In this document: piece after piece, positions 1-8,927 of the stretch
Position numbering within the stretch: position 1 is the stretch's first letter
Layout of the letters: every line of letters begins with the position of its first letter
Source: Pseudooceanicola aestuarii
Lineage (GTDB): Bacteria > Pseudomonadota > Alphaproteobacteria > Rhodobacterales > Rhodobacteraceae
DNA: 64,000 nucleotides
Direction of reading: 5' to 3'
Assembly (NCBI RefSeq): GCF_010614805.1
Contig: NZ_JAAFZC010000002.1
Span: 186,001 to 250,000, forward strand
Notes under the pieces: generated by a model
Told to the model about the DNA's origin: nothing
Databases searched by the model: none
Seen by the model: the letters and a program-made list of their open reading frames with translations, nothing else
Position numbers and translations under genes: made by a program

Positions 1-19
1 CGAAAACGGATGGGACACC

Positions 20-679
20 ATGATCGAATTTCTGGGATGGCTGGCGGCGGCGCTGACGCTTCTGACCTTTGCGGTACGGCTGATGCTGCCGTTGCGGATC
101 GCCGCCGTGGCGGCCAGCACGGCATTTCTGGCCTATGGCTTGCTGGCCTCGATCGAACCGCTTTGGGCGCTCTATGCGCTGGTGCTGCCACTGAACCTGT
201 TCCGCCTGTGGCAGGTGATCGGCATCCGCCGCCGGTTTGCGCGCGCGCGGTCGGGCACGGCGGACAAGGATTGGCTGCGGGGTCTGGGCGTGTGGAAAAC
301 CCTGCCCAAGGGCGACGTGGTGTTCCGCAAGGGCGACCCGGCGGACAAGCTGTACCTGCTGGTCAGTGGTTCCGTCGAGATCGTGGAAATCGGCGCCATC
401 ATCCGCAAGGGCGAGATCTTCGGCGAAATCGGCTTTTTCACCTCGGCCCATGCCCGCACGCTGACGGCGCGCTGCGCCACCGAATGCAACGTCATCGCGG
501 TGGACGAGGCCGCGTTCCTGGCGATCCATTCGCAGGATCCCAGCTTTGGCGTGCATATCACCCGGCTGGTCGCCAGCCGCCTGCTGGACGGCATGGCCAC
601 CCGCCCCGACGCCTATATGCCACGCGACAGTGAACGCCGCCTACCGCCGCCGGATGGCGGAACACACACGCAATCGTGA
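20..679 (+). CDS. Membrane-anchored cyclic-nucleotide-binding-domain protein (Popeye-like layout)
   Basis: 219 residues. The first ~75 residues are hydrophobic and read as two to three membrane segments (about residues 4-22, 27-45, 48-68), followed by a short basic stretch (IRRRFARAR) and a cNMP-binding fold at about 95-200. The phosphate-binding-cassette-like stretch reads FGEIGFFT followed by ARTLTA, so the glycine, glutamate and arginine positions expected for nucleotide binding are present. There is no DNA-binding domain after the fold, so this is not a CRP/FNR regulator. A few membrane helices followed by a cytoplasmic cNMP domain is the layout of Popeye-domain and related bacterial proteins. 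The role is unknown; ligand sensing at the membrane is an inference. It lies 65 bp before the next gene on the same strand. ATG at 20 is chosen; the upstream context is cut by the window edge. Confidence 0.75.
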   Translation: MIEFLGWLAAALTLLTFAVRLMLPLRIAAVAASTAFLAYGLLASIEPLWALYALVLPLNLFRLWQVIGIRRRFARARSGTADKDWLRGLGVWKTLPKGDVVFRKGDPADKLYLLVSGSVEIVEIGAIIRKGEIFGEIGFFTSAHARTLTARCATECNVIAVDEAAFLAIHSQDPSFGVHITRLVASRLLDGMATRPDAYMPRDSERRLPPPDGGTHTQS

Positions 680-744
680 CGCCGGGACCGGCGATTCCGC
701 TGTCGAACCGGCCTATGATCTTGGGGAGTTGAGGAGGATCTTAC

Positions 745-1266
745 ATGTCCCGCACCCCCCTGAGATTGGCCTGCCTGGCCCTGTTATGCGTCCCGCAATT
801 CGCATATGCCCAATCCGCGCATTGCGGCCCCGGTGAACGCTGTGGCCAGCTTCTGGAAAACCGCACCGGCCCCGACGGGATCAACCGCCCGTCGATCGAA
901 CTGGGCAAAGGCGCCATCGACCGGCCCCATGCGGACCGTGATCGTGACCATGCTCGCGATCGTGATGACCGCGCAGACCAGCGCCATGACCGCAACCGGG
1001 ACTGGCATGACCGTCGCGACCGGCGGTACGACAACGGGCGGTGGGACATGGGCATTTTCGACCGCCCGCCTTATGACAACCGCTATCCCCGTGCCCATCG
1101 CGATGGCGGGGATATCCGGCTGATCCCGCTGACCCGCAATCAGGCGCGCAAACTGCCGCCGCTGCCCCGGCATCAGGGCTACTTCCGCACTGGCGAACAG
1201 GTGGTAAAGGTCGATCTGCGCAGCGGCAATATCCTGGCCGTGGTTGGCCGCTACGTCCGGCGCTGA
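745..1266 (+). CDS. Small secreted/periplasmic protein, RcnB-like, His/Asp/Arg-rich
   Basis: 173 residues. A typical signal peptide is seen (charged start, LACLALLCVPQFAYAQ, cleavage after AYA). The middle (about 60-100) is a low-complexity stretch of alternating Asp, Arg and His. The C-terminal part (about 120-173) has a short beta-rich segment ending VVGRYVRR. Secreted proteins with a D/R/H-rich middle and a short beta tail recall the RcnB family of periplasmic metal-homeostasis proteins, but the match is weak and metal binding is only suggested by the histidines. A strong GAGGAGG ribosome-binding site sits 9 bp before ATG 745. It converges on uvrA; the 75-bp gap shows no convincing terminator. 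Confidence 0.65.
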   Translation: MSRTPLRLACLALLCVPQFAYAQSAHCGPGERCGQLLENRTGPDGINRPSIELGKGAIDRPHADRDRDHARDRDDRADQRHDRNRDWHDRRDRRYDNGRWDMGIFDRPPYDNRYPRAHRDGGDIRLIPLTRNQARKLPPLPRHQGYFRTGEQVVKVDLRSGNILAVVGRYVRR

Positions 1267-1341
1267 CCTGTCCGCTGCTGACCTGGCAAAGACCTTTGCG
1301 CGGCACATGAAGAGTGTCGCGCAATCGTTTGACAAGTCTTC

Positions 1342-4203
1342 TTATTCTGCCGCCATACGGCGCGCTTCCAGGATTTCTTTCAGGTAGCGTCCGGTGTGGC
1401 TTTCGCCGCTCTCCGCGACGGTTTCCGGCGTACCTTCGGCCACGATCCGACCGCCGCCATCGCCGCCCTCGGGGCCGATGTCGATGATCCAGTCGGCGGT
1501 CTTGATCACATCCAGGTTGTGTTCGATCACCACCACGGAATTGCCCTGTTCCACCAATTCGTGCAGCACGTCCAGCAGCTTCTTCACATCCTCGAAATGC
1601 AGGCCCGTCGTCGGTTCATCCAGAACGTATAGCGTCCGCCCGGTGGAGCGTTTGGCCAGCTCCTTGGACAGCTTGACGCGCTGCGCCTCCCCGCCCGACA
1701 GGGTGGTGGCCTGCTGTCCGACCTTGATATAGCCCAGCCCCACGCGCATCAGCGCATCCATCTTTTCCCGGATGCTGGGCACGGCGGCAAAGAACTCCTG
1801 AGCGTCCTCCACAGTCATGTCCAGCACGTCGGCGATCGACTTGCCCTTGAACTTGATCTCCAGCGTCTCCCGGTTGTAGCGGGCGCCGTTGCAGGTCTCG
1901 CAAGTGACGTAGACGTCGGGGAGGAAATGCATCTCGATCTTGATGACGCCATCGCCCTGGCAGGCCTCGCAGCGCCCACCCTTGACGTTGAAGGAAAAGC
2001 GCCCGGGCTTGTACCCGCGGGCCTTGGCCTCCGGCAGGCCGGCAAACCAGTCGCGGATCGGGGTGAAGGCGCCGGTATAGGTGGCCGGGTTGGATCGGGG
2101 CGTACGCCCGATGGGGCGCTGGTCGATGTCGATCACCTTGTCCAGATGTTCCAGCCCCTTGATCGTCTCGCAGGGGGCCGGGGTCTGGCGCGCACCGTTC
2201 AGCCGCATGGAGGCGGTCTTGAACAAGGTCTCGATCGTCAGGGTGGATTTGCCCCCGCCCGACACGCCGGTCACGCAGAGGAACTTTCCCAGCGGGAAGT
2301 CTGCGGTGACGTCCTTCAGGTTGTTGCCCGTGGCTTTGACCACGCTCACGGCCTTGCCGTTACCCTCCCGCCGCGTGGCGGGCACCGCGATCTCCCGCGT
2401 GCCGGACAGGTATTGGCCGGTGACGGACACCGGATCGGCGGCGATTTCGGCCGGCGTGCCCTTGGCTACGACCTGACCGCCATGCACCCCGGCGCCGGGG
2501 CCGATGTCGAAGACGTAATCGGCCTCCCGGATCGCCTCTTCGTCATGTTCGACCACGATGACCGTATTGCCCTGATCGCGCAGATTCTTCAGCGTGGTCA
2601 GAAGGCGTCCGTTATCGCGCTGGTGCAGCCCGATGGAGGGTTCATCCAGAACATAAAGAACGCCCGTCAACCCACTGCCGATCTGCGAGGCAAGGCGGAT
2701 CCGCTGGCTTTCGCCGCCACTTAATGTTCCACTTGAACGTGACAGCGTAAGGTATTCCAATCCCACGTTATTCAGGAAACCCAGACGCTCCCGGATCTCC
2801 TTGAGGATGGCGCGGGCGATCTCGTTCTTCTGCGCGGTCAGATGCTCCGGCACGTTGGCGCACCATTCATGCGCCTCGCGGATCGACATCTGGACCACCT
2901 GCCCGACATGCTGCCCCGCAATCTTGACGGCCAGGGCCTCTTCGCGCAGGCGGTAGCCGCCGCAATGACCGCAGGGCCGGTTGTTCTGGTAGCGTTCGAA
3001 TTCCTCCCGCACCCAGGCGCTGTCGGTCTCGCGGTAGCGGCGCTCCATGTTGGGGATCACCCCCTCGAAGGGGCGCGTGACCTCGTAGACCCGCCCGCCC
3101 TCATCATAGCGGAACTTGATCTCCGTCTTGCCCGACCCGCGCAGAAAGACCTTTTGCACTTCGGCCGGCAGATCCCGCCAGGGGGTCGCGGCGTCAAAGC
3201 CGTAATGCCTGGCAATCGCCTCGATCGTTTGCAGGAAGTAGGGCGATTTCCCCTTGCGCCAGGGCGCGATGGCACCGTCCGCGACCTTCAGCGCCGCGTC
3301 CGGCACAACCAGCCGTTCGTCGAAGAACAATTCCACCCCCAGCCCGTCGCAATGCGGGCAGGCGCCGAAAGGCGCGTTGAAGGAGAACAGGCGCGGCTCG
3401 ATCTCCGGAATGGTGAAGCCGCTGACGGGACAGGCGAAATTCTCCGAAAAGGTGATCCGCTCCGGCTCTTCCCCCTCACGCGGGGCGGTTTCCAGGACGG
3501 CGATGCCATCGGCCAGATCCAATGCGGTGCGGAAACTGTCCGCCAGCCGCGTTTCCATGCCGTCGCGCACCACAATGCGGTCGACCACCACGTCGATGTC
3601 ATGGCGGAACTTCTTGTCCAGCTTCGGCGCGTCGTCCAGCTCGTGGAATTCGCCGTTGACCTTGACCCGTTGAAAGCCCTGCTTGCGCAACTCGACGAAT
3701 TCCTTGCGGTACTCGCCCTTGCGGTCGCGCACGATGGGGGCCAGCAGGTAGGCGCGGGTGCCCTCCTCCAGCGCCATGACACGATCCACCATGTCCTGCA
3801 CCTGCTGCGCCTCGATCGGCAGGCCGGTGGCGGGGCTGAACGGCGTACCGGCGCGGGCATAGAGCAGACGCATGTAGTCATAGATTTCCGTCACCGTCCC
3901 GACGGTGGAACGGGGGTTCTTTGACGTGGTCTTCTGTTCGATCGAAATGGCGGGCGACAGGCCGGAGATGTGATCGACATCGGGCTTTTCCATCATGTCG
4001 AGGAATTGCCGCGCATAGGCCGACAGGCTTTCGACATAGCGGCGCTGCCCCTCGGCATAGATCGTGTCGAAGGCGAGGGAGGATTTGCCCGAACCGGACA
4101 GCCCGGTGATCACCACCAGCTGGTCGCGGGGAATGTCCACGTCGATGGATTTGAGGTTATGCTCGCGCGCGCCGCGCACCTCGATATGTTTCAGCTCGGC
4201 CAT
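1342..4203 (-). CDS. uvrA: Excinuclease ABC subunit A (UvrA)
   Basis: 953 residues, the usual length for UvrA. It is the damage-recognition ATPase of nucleotide excision repair, acting as a dimer with UvrB in the cytoplasm. Both ABC ATPase halves are intact: Walker A motifs [13 protein letters not shown] (about residue 33) and [10 protein letters not shown] (about 650), signature motifs [12 protein letters not shown] and [12 protein letters not shown], and Walker [10 protein letters not shown] and LDEPTTGLH. Zinc-finger cysteine pairs are visible in [20 protein letters not shown] and CETCNG. The gene is a single transcription unit read away from a divergently spaced region that carries an SOS box at 4269-4283, so damage induction through LexA is likely. 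No odd residues were noticed. Confidence 0.98.
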   Translation of the reverse strand: MAELKHIEVRGAREHNLKSIDVDIPRDQLVVITGLSGSGKSSLAFDTIYAEGQRRYVESLSAYARQFLDMMEKPDVDHISGLSPAISIEQKTTSKNPRSTVGTVTEIYDYMRLLYARAGTPFSPATGLPIEAQQVQDMVDRVMALEEGTRAYLLAPIVRDRKGEYRKEFVELRKQGFQRVKVNGEFHELDDAPKLDKKFRHDIDVVVDRIVVRDGMETRLADSFRTALDLADGIAVLETAPREGEEPERITFSENFACPVSGFTIPEIEPRLFSFNAPFGACPHCDGLGVELFFDERLVVPDAALKVADGAIAPWRKGKSPYFLQTIEAIARHYGFDAATPWRDLPAEVQKVFLRGSGKTEIKFRYDEGGRVYEVTRPFEGVIPNMERRYRETDSAWVREEFERYQNNRPCGHCGGYRLREEALAVKIAGQHVGQVVQMSIREAHEWCANVPEHLTAQKNEIARAILKEIRERLGFLNNVGLEYLTLSRSSGTLSGGESQRIRLASQIGSGLTGVLYVLDEPSIGLHQRDNGRLLTTLKNLRDQGNTVIVVEHDEEAIREADYVFDIGPGAGVHGGQVVAKGTPAEIAADPVSVTGQYLSGTREIAVPATRREGNGKAVSVVKATGNNLKDVTADFPLGKFLCVTGVSGGGKSTLTIETLFKTASMRLNGARQTPAPCETIKGLEHLDKVIDIDQRPIGRTPRSNPATYTGAFTPIRDWFAGLPEAKARGYKPGRFSFNVKGGRCEACQGDGVIKIEMHFLPDVYVTCETCNGARYNRETLEIKFKGKSIADVLDMTVEDAQEFFAAVPSIREKMDALMRVGLGYIKVGQQATTLSGGEAQRVKLSKELAKRSTGRTLYVLDEPTTGLHFEDVKKLLDVLHELVEQGNSVVVIEHNLDVIKTADWIIDIGPEGGDGGGRIVAEGTPETVAESGESHTGRYLKEILEARRMAAE

Positions 4204-4268
4204 GACGCCCCCCGGATGTGCTGGTTAACAGATAATGGATGGTGCCCGTCGATCCAATCCAAAAGTGA

Positions 4269-4283
4269 GAACGGATAGTGAAC
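4269..4283 (-). promoter_or_regulatory. Putative LexA (SOS) box of uvrA
   Basis: The plus strand reads GAACGGATAGTGAAC, so the minus strand that carries uvrA reads GTTC-N7-GTTC exactly. This direct repeat is the known LexA-binding consensus of alphaproteobacteria. It lies 66-80 bp upstream of the uvrA start codon, a position compatible with promoter overlap. The assignment combines the exact motif with an expected SOS gene directly downstream. Confidence 0.8.
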
Positions 4284-4369
4284 TTTTGCCCGAACCCCGG
4301 TGTCTGCCCCAGATAGGGGCGATGGCCGGATGTGCAAGGGCCGCCCCAAAGGACGGCCCGGTGATCGTA

Positions 4370-6580
4370 TCAGCTGCGCGGTTTGCGTTTCGGCGGTTCG
4401 GCCCCGCCGGCGCGCTTGGTCGGCGCCTTGAACCGCTTGGAGGTGTCGGTGGCATCGGCGCGGGGCTTGCCGCCCGGTTTGCCACCCGGTTTACCCGCGA
4501 ACTTTCCGCCCGGCTTGCCGCCCTTGCGGTCATCTCCGTCCTTCTTCCACGCGGGCTTGCCGCCCTTGCGATCGTCGCCATCCTTTTTCCACGCGGGCTT
4601 GCCGCCCTTGCGGTCATCTCCGTCCTTTTTCCACGCGGGCTTTGCGCCCTTGCGATCGTCGCCATCCCTTTTCCACGCTGGCTTTGCGCCCTTGCGGTCG
4701 TCACCATCCTTCTTCCAGGCGGGCTTGGCACCCTTGCGGTCATCACCACCCTTCTTCCACACCGGCTTGGTGCCACGGCGGTCGTCGTCCTCGCGGACGG
4801 CGGGCCGGGGTTTGTCCTTCCAGACAGGCTTGGCGCCCTCGCCTGCCGGGCGTGGGGCGGGTTTGGCGCGAGGTGCGGGGCGGTCTTCGGCGGGCGCATC
4901 GGGATCAAGATCGGCGCGCGGCACCCGGCCGGGGCGCGGGCCCTGCGGTTTGCCGCCGGGCTTGCCACCCGGACCGCCACGCCCGCGCGGGCCTGCGGGC
5001 CCCAGATCAGGAGCACTGTCCAGCGCGGTGGCGGTCACGCCGTCCTCCAGCTCTCCGCCGCCGCCGAGGGCGGAGAGGAAACCGGGCAAAGACGCTTCGG
5101 TCAGCTCCACAAAGGTTTCTGATTGACGCACGCGGATGGCACCGATGGAATCCTTCTCCAGACCGCCGGCGCGGCACAGCAGCGGCAGCAGCCAGCGCGC
5201 TTCTGCCCGGTCGTCATGGCCGACGGACAACGAGATCCAGCGCGCCGGGCCAAAGGGCGCGCGTTCGCGGACCGGTGCACGGGTGTCGGGATCGGCCAGT
5301 TCCTCGGGGGCGGAATGGCGCGCACGGAACAGACGCAGATAAGCGGCGGCGATCACGTCGGGTTTGTGCAGGTCCACCAGGCGGGCGGCGAAATCGGCCT
5401 CCGCCTCGGTGATTTCCTCGGACCAGACGGGATCGGACAACAGGCGTTCCTCGTCCCGGCGCAGAATTTCATCGGCATTGGGCGCGGTGGTCCATTCCGC
5501 CTGGATCTTGGCGAATTTCAGCAGCCGTTCCGCACGTTTGGTCACCTTGGGCGGCACGATCAGCGCCGAGATCCCCTTGCGCCCGGCGCGCCCGGTCCGG
5601 CCGGAGCGGTGCAGCAGCCCCTCCGGGTTGGAGGGCAGTTCGGCATGGATCACCAGTTCCAGGTTCGGCAGGTCGATGCCGCGCGCTGCCACATCGGTGG
5701 CCACGCAGACCCGTGCCCGCCCGTCCCGCATCGCCTGAAGCGCATGGGTCCGCTCCTGCTGGCTGAGTTCCCCGGACAGGCAGACGACCGAAAAACCGCG
5801 ATTGGCAAAGCGCGCGGTCAGCCGGTTCACGGCGGCGCGGGTGTTGGCAAAGACGATGGCATTCTGCGCTTCGTGATAGCGCAGGACGTTGATGATCGCG
5901 TTCTCGGCATCCTGCTGGGCAACGCGCAGCGCCTGATAGGTGATGTCGGCGTGCTGGCTGCGTTCGCTTACGGTACTGACGCGCACGGCATCCCGCTGGA
6001 ATTGCTGCGCCAGCTTGGCGATCATCGGCGGCACGGTGGCGGAGAACAGCAGCGTGCGGCGGGTTTCGGGGGCCGCGTCCAGCATGAATTCCAGGTCTTC
6101 GCGAAAGCCCAGGTCCAGCATCTCGTCGGCCTCGTCCAGCACGACGGCGCGCAGATCGCCCATTTCCAGCGATCCTCGGGTGATGTGGTCACGCAGACGG
6201 CCCGGCGTGCCGACGACAATATGTGCGCCCCGTTCAAGGGCGCGGCGTTCGTCGCGCGCATCCATGCCACCCACGCAGGAGGCGACGCGCGCCCCTGCCC
6301 CGGCATAGAGCCATTCCAGTTCCCGCGTGACCTGAAACGCCAGTTCCCGCGTCGGTGCCACGATCAGCGCCAGCGGCGCGGCGGCGCGGCCCAGCCTGCC
6401 GGCCTCGTCCAGCAGCGTGGGGCCGATGGCCAGGCCAAAGCCGACGGTCTTGCCCGATCCGGTCTGCGCCGAGACAAGAAGATCGGACTGGGCCAGTTCG
6501 GGATCGGTGACGGCCTCCTGCACGGGGGTCAGCGTCTCGTAACCACGCGCTGCAAGGGCATCGGACAGGGTCTGGATCAT
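4370..6580 (-). CDS. deaD: DEAD-box ATP-dependent RNA helicase (DeaD/CsdA type) with repeat tail
   Basis: 736 residues from the ATG at 6580 (MIQTLSDALAARGY). The helicase core has motif I AQTGSGKT, Ia PTRELA, Ib TPGR, II DEAD, III SAT and VI HRSGRTGRAG in order over about residues 1-370. A segment at about 430-545 (LPLLCRAGG to FVELTEAS) fits the DbpA/CsdA RNA-binding fold. The remaining ~170 residues are basic and Gly/Lys-rich, with six 14-residue repeats of the KPAWKKDGDDRKG type and a GGKPGGKP tail, typical of an unstructured RNA-binding extension. It unwinds RNA, probably in ribosome assembly or at low temperature. The frame stays open to 6982, but the extension is Pro/Arg-rich without helicase features, so 6580 is preferred. 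Confidence 0.9.
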   Translation of the reverse strand: MIQTLSDALAARGYETLTPVQEAVTDPELAQSDLLVSAQTGSGKTVGFGLAIGPTLLDEAGRLGRAAAPLALIVAPTRELAFQVTRELEWLYAGAGARVASCVGGMDARDERRALERGAHIVVGTPGRLRDHITRGSLEMGDLRAVVLDEADEMLDLGFREDLEFMLDAAPETRRTLLFSATVPPMIAKLAQQFQRDAVRVSTVSERSQHADITYQALRVAQQDAENAIINVLRYHEAQNAIVFANTRAAVNRLTARFANRGFSVVCLSGELSQQERTHALQAMRDGRARVCVATDVAARGIDLPNLELVIHAELPSNPEGLLHRSGRTGRAGRKGISALIVPPKVTKRAERLLKFAKIQAEWTTAPNADEILRRDEERLLSDPVWSEEITEAEADFAARLVDLHKPDVIAAAYLRLFRARHSAPEELADPDTRAPVRERAPFGPARWISLSVGHDDRAEARWLLPLLCRAGGLEKDSIGAIRVRQSETFVELTEASLPGFLSALGGGGELEDGVTATALDSAPDLGPAGPRGRGGPGGKPGGKPQGPRPGRVPRADLDPDAPAEDRPAPRAKPAPRPAGEGAKPVWKDKPRPAVREDDDRRGTKPVWKKGGDDRKGAKPAWKKDGDDRKGAKPAWKRDGDDRKGAKPAWKKDGDDRKGGKPAWKKDGDDRKGGKPAWKKDGDDRKGGKPGGKFAGKPGGKPGGKPRADATDTSKRFKAPTKRAGGAEPPKRKPRS
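4517..4768 (-). repeat. Six tandem 42-bp repeats in the helicase tail
   Basis: Six in-frame 42-bp units encode 14 residues each, of the form KPAWKKDGDDRKG plus Ala or Gly. The unit furthest from the C-terminus has Val for Ala and Gly for Asp. Units alternate at synonymous positions (ctccgtccttctt versus gccatccttttt on the plus strand), so pairs of units look duplicated together. Copy number is likely to differ between strains through slippage or recombination. Confidence 0.9.
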
Positions 6581-6944
6581 GGGGGGACCGTTCTGGGCTG
6601 TGACCGGCGCGTCACGCCCGCGCATCTGCGCAGGGGGCGGAGCCGCCGGTGGGGAAAACGGTGCAGTACCGCAGGTCGCAGGCAAAGTATACCGCCATTT
6701 GCGACATGGCTGACATTCGCTGACCGCCGGGTTGGCGCGGGACGCACATGTCCGGTGACGGGTCAGGGCGCACCAAGGAGGGCGTGGCGGTCGCGGGTGC
6801 GACGCCCCGCACCCGGCGTGCGCCTTACCTGCCCCTGCCCACTGGCCCCTGCCCCCGCCCACGAAAAAAGCCGGGCCCTGCCAGGCCCGGCTTCCGCCCC
6901 CCCTCAACAGCGGGGCCCCGGTTCGACGGGATTGCGGTACCCTA
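6581..6944. other. Intergenic region upstream of the helicase
   Basis: This 364-bp gap lies between the helicase start and the last gene of the sugar operon. It should hold the helicase promoter and a long leader. I see no coding gene; open frames here are Pro/Arg-rich and look like chance products of high GC. The only clear element is the terminator hairpin at 6864-6893. Confidence 0.6.
6864..6893 (-). terminator. Rho-independent terminator of the sugar ABC operon
   Basis: A 10-bp perfect stem (AAGCCGGGCC / GGCCCGGCTT) with a 6-nt loop is flanked on the plus strand by a run of A, which gives a U-run after the hairpin for minus-strand transcripts. It sits about 50 bp past the stop codon of the substrate-binding protein gene, the last gene of the operon. 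Confidence 0.88.
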
Positions 6945-7895
6945 TCAGAACGGGCTGTCGGGGTAGTAGTAGTCCTCGGCATTCTCGGGCGTGATCAGCA
7001 CCGAACCGATGGTGAAGGTGCCCGAAACAGGCGCGTTCGACGTCATGCCCACGGCGGTCATCTCGATCGCGGTGGCGATCATCGCGGGGGGATAGGTCAC
7101 GTCGGCGGGGATCATCTTGTCGCCATCCATGACCCGCTTGATCATCTCCTTCATGCCAGCACCGCCAAGCACGAATTGCACGTCGTCCCGACCCGCCGCG
7201 TCGATGGCGGCCAGAACGCCCACGGCCATGTCGTCATCCGAGGCCCAGACCGCGTCGATCTGCTCGTGCTTGGACAGGAAATCCTGCATCACGTTGAAGC
7301 TGTCATCGCGGTTCCAGTTGCCATGCTCCATGCCGATGACTTCGATGCCCGAACCCTCGATCGCGGCTTCGAACCCTTCGACCCGCATGTTGTCGATGGT
7401 GGTGGGGATGCCGCGCAGCACGACGATCTTGCCGCCATCGGGCATCATCTCGGCCATGTATTCGCCCGACACCCGGCCAAAGCCCGAATTGTCGCCGGCG
7501 ACATAGAGATCCTCGATCCCTTCCACCGACAGGCCGCGATCCACCACGGTGACCCAGGCGCCGCCTTCGGCAACGGCCTGCACCGGCGGGGTCAGCGGAT
7601 CGGATTCGAACGGCAGCACCACCAGCGCGTCGATATTGCGCGTGGCCACCATGTCCTCGATGTCGTTGACCTGCTTGCCCGCGTCGGACGCGGTGGCCAG
7701 CACGAAGTCGAGGTTCGGATAGACCTCTTCCAGCCGCTTCACGGTTTCCTGCGCGTGGTAGTTCATCCCCCCGGCCCAGCCATGGGTCGCGGCCGGGATC
7801 GACACGCCGATCACCTTGGTATCCTGTGCAAAGGACGCGGTGGCGCCCAGGGTCAGGGCCACGGACCCGGCGAGCAGGGTTTTCATGTATGACAT
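6945..7895 (-). CDS. Sugar ABC transporter, periplasmic substrate-binding protein (ribose type)
   Basis: 316 residues. A signal peptide is seen (MKTLLAGSVALTLGATASFAQ, cleavage near residue 24), then a periplasmic-binding-protein type 1 fold with the usual start KVIGVSIPAATHGW and the repeated Rossmann pattern (ALVVLPFESDP, GKIVVLRG, AVWASDDDMAVGVLAAI). It captures the sugar for the permease encoded 30 bp upstream. GGAGGAA lies 5-6 nt before ATG 7895, which decides for the longer of two nearby starts. It is last in a six-gene operon and is followed by a terminator. The substrate is not deducible from sequence alone; the family covers ribose, xylose, allose, inositol and related compounds. Confidence 0.93.
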   Translation of the reverse strand: MSYMKTLLAGSVALTLGATASFAQDTKVIGVSIPAATHGWAGGMNYHAQETVKRLEEVYPNLDFVLATASDAGKQVNDIEDMVATRNIDALVVLPFESDPLTPPVQAVAEGGAWVTVVDRGLSVEGIEDLYVAGDNSGFGRVSGEYMAEMMPDGGKIVVLRGIPTTIDNMRVEGFEAAIEGSGIEVIGMEHGNWNRDDSFNVMQDFLSKHEQIDAVWASDDDMAVGVLAAIDAAGRDDVQFVLGGAGMKEMIKRVMDGDKMIPADVTYPPAMIATAIEMTAVGMTSNAPVSGTFTIGSVLITPENAEDYYYPDSPF

Positions 7896-7925
7896 TTTCG
7901 TTCCTCCCAGTATTGCGGCGGGGCC

Positions 7926-8927
7926 TCAGCCCTTCGCCTTTGCTTCGCGCTGCAAGATGACAGCGAGAATGATGATGACCCCCTGAATCGCCCCGTTCAG
8001 ATAGGGGGAGACGAGATCGGTCAAATTCAGGATATTGTCGATCAATGACAGGATCAGTACACCGATCACCGTGCCCCAGACGCGGCCGAACCCGCCCTGC
8101 AACACCGTGCCGCCGATGATCACCGCGGCGATCGCCTCCAGCTCCCACAGCACGCCGGTGGAGGCGGAGGCAGAGCCAAGGCGCGGCACGTACATGATCG
8201 TCGCCACACCAACCAGGACGCCCAGCATCGCATAGGTCAGCAGACGGGTGCGGTTCACGTTCACGTTGGAATAATGCGCCACATGTTCGTTGGATCCGGT
8301 CGCCGCGCAATGGCGGCCGAACCGCGAGCGGCTCATGAAGATTTCACCGATGATCACCACCAGCGCAAAGACGATGATCGGCCAGGAGATCCCCAGGATG
8401 CCGTCGAAATAGACCGGGCGATAGAACGTCCGCAGCCCGAAATCGAGGCTGAGCGTCCCGCCATCGGCCAGCCAGGTGACAAGGCTGCGATAGATCCCCA
8501 TGGTGCCCAGCGTGACGATGAAGGCCTCGATCCCCAGCGTGGTGATCAGAAACCCGTTCAGCAGCCCGGCGAGCACCCCCGCCACCAGCGCGGTCAGCAT
8601 CCCCAGCAGGATGATCGGCACGCCCACGCCCAGCGTCGGCAGCGCCGCGTTCATCACCAGGATCATCAGCCCGGCGATGAAGGCCGCCATGGAGCCGACG
8701 GACAGATCCAGCCCGCCGGCCGTGATGACAAAGGTCATGCCCACGGCAATGATGCCGATGAAGGCGGATCGCGCCAGCACGTTGGTGATATTGCCCGCAC
8801 CCAGGAAATTGGGGTTCAGCAGCGCCCCGATCAGGATCAGGATCGCCAGCGCCAGAATGGGGCCGATGACGCTCATAGAGGGGATGCGAAACCCTGTCTT
8901 GTCGGTGATTGCGGTGTCGCTTGCCAT
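7926..8927 (-). CDS. Sugar ABC transporter permease (RbsC-like)
   Basis: 333 residues with about eight to ten hydrophobic segments across the length. The family signature AGGLDLSVGSMAAF (about residues 70-83) and GRHCAATGSNEHVAHYSNVN, close to the GxxxYAxGxNxxAA pattern of branched-sugar permeases, are visible. It forms the membrane channel of the transporter with the ATPase encoded upstream. Its start codon overlaps the stop codon of the ATPase gene (TGATG), indicating translational coupling. The gene order ATPase, permease, binding protein matches ribose-type systems, although RbsD and RbsK homologues are absent. Confidence 0.94.
   Translation of the reverse strand: MASDTAITDKTGFRIPSMSVIGPILALAILILIGALLNPNFLGAGNITNVLARSAFIGIIAVGMTFVITAGGLDLSVGSMAAFIAGLMILVMNAALPTLGVGVPIILLGMLTALVAGVLAGLLNGFLITTLGIEAFIVTLGTMGIYRSLVTWLADGGTLSLDFGLRTFYRPVYFDGILGISWPIIVFALVVIIGEIFMSRSRFGRHCAATGSNEHVAHYSNVNVNRTRLLTYAMLGVLVGVATIMYVPRLGSASASTGVLWELEAIAAVIIGGTVLQGGFGRVWGTVIGVLILSLIDNILNLTDLVSPYLNGAIQGVIIILAVILQREAKAKG

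Noticed and set aside
4338..4359. GGGCCG/CGGCCC hairpin after the helicase stop as a terminator
   Set aside because: The stem is only 6 bp with no U-run for the minus strand; too weak to list as a terminator.
6900..6945. A GGTTCGA-like T-loop sequence suggesting a tRNA
   Set aside because: No acceptor stem or anticodon arm can be formed around it.
6581..6982. N-terminal extension of the helicase by 134 residues
   Set aside because: Pro/Arg/Gly-rich with no helicase features, and it would run through the operon terminator at 6864-6893.
5123..6994. A 623-residue plus-strand frame across the helicase gene
   Set aside because: It is the antisense frame of a clear DEAD-box helicase and has low-complexity composition.
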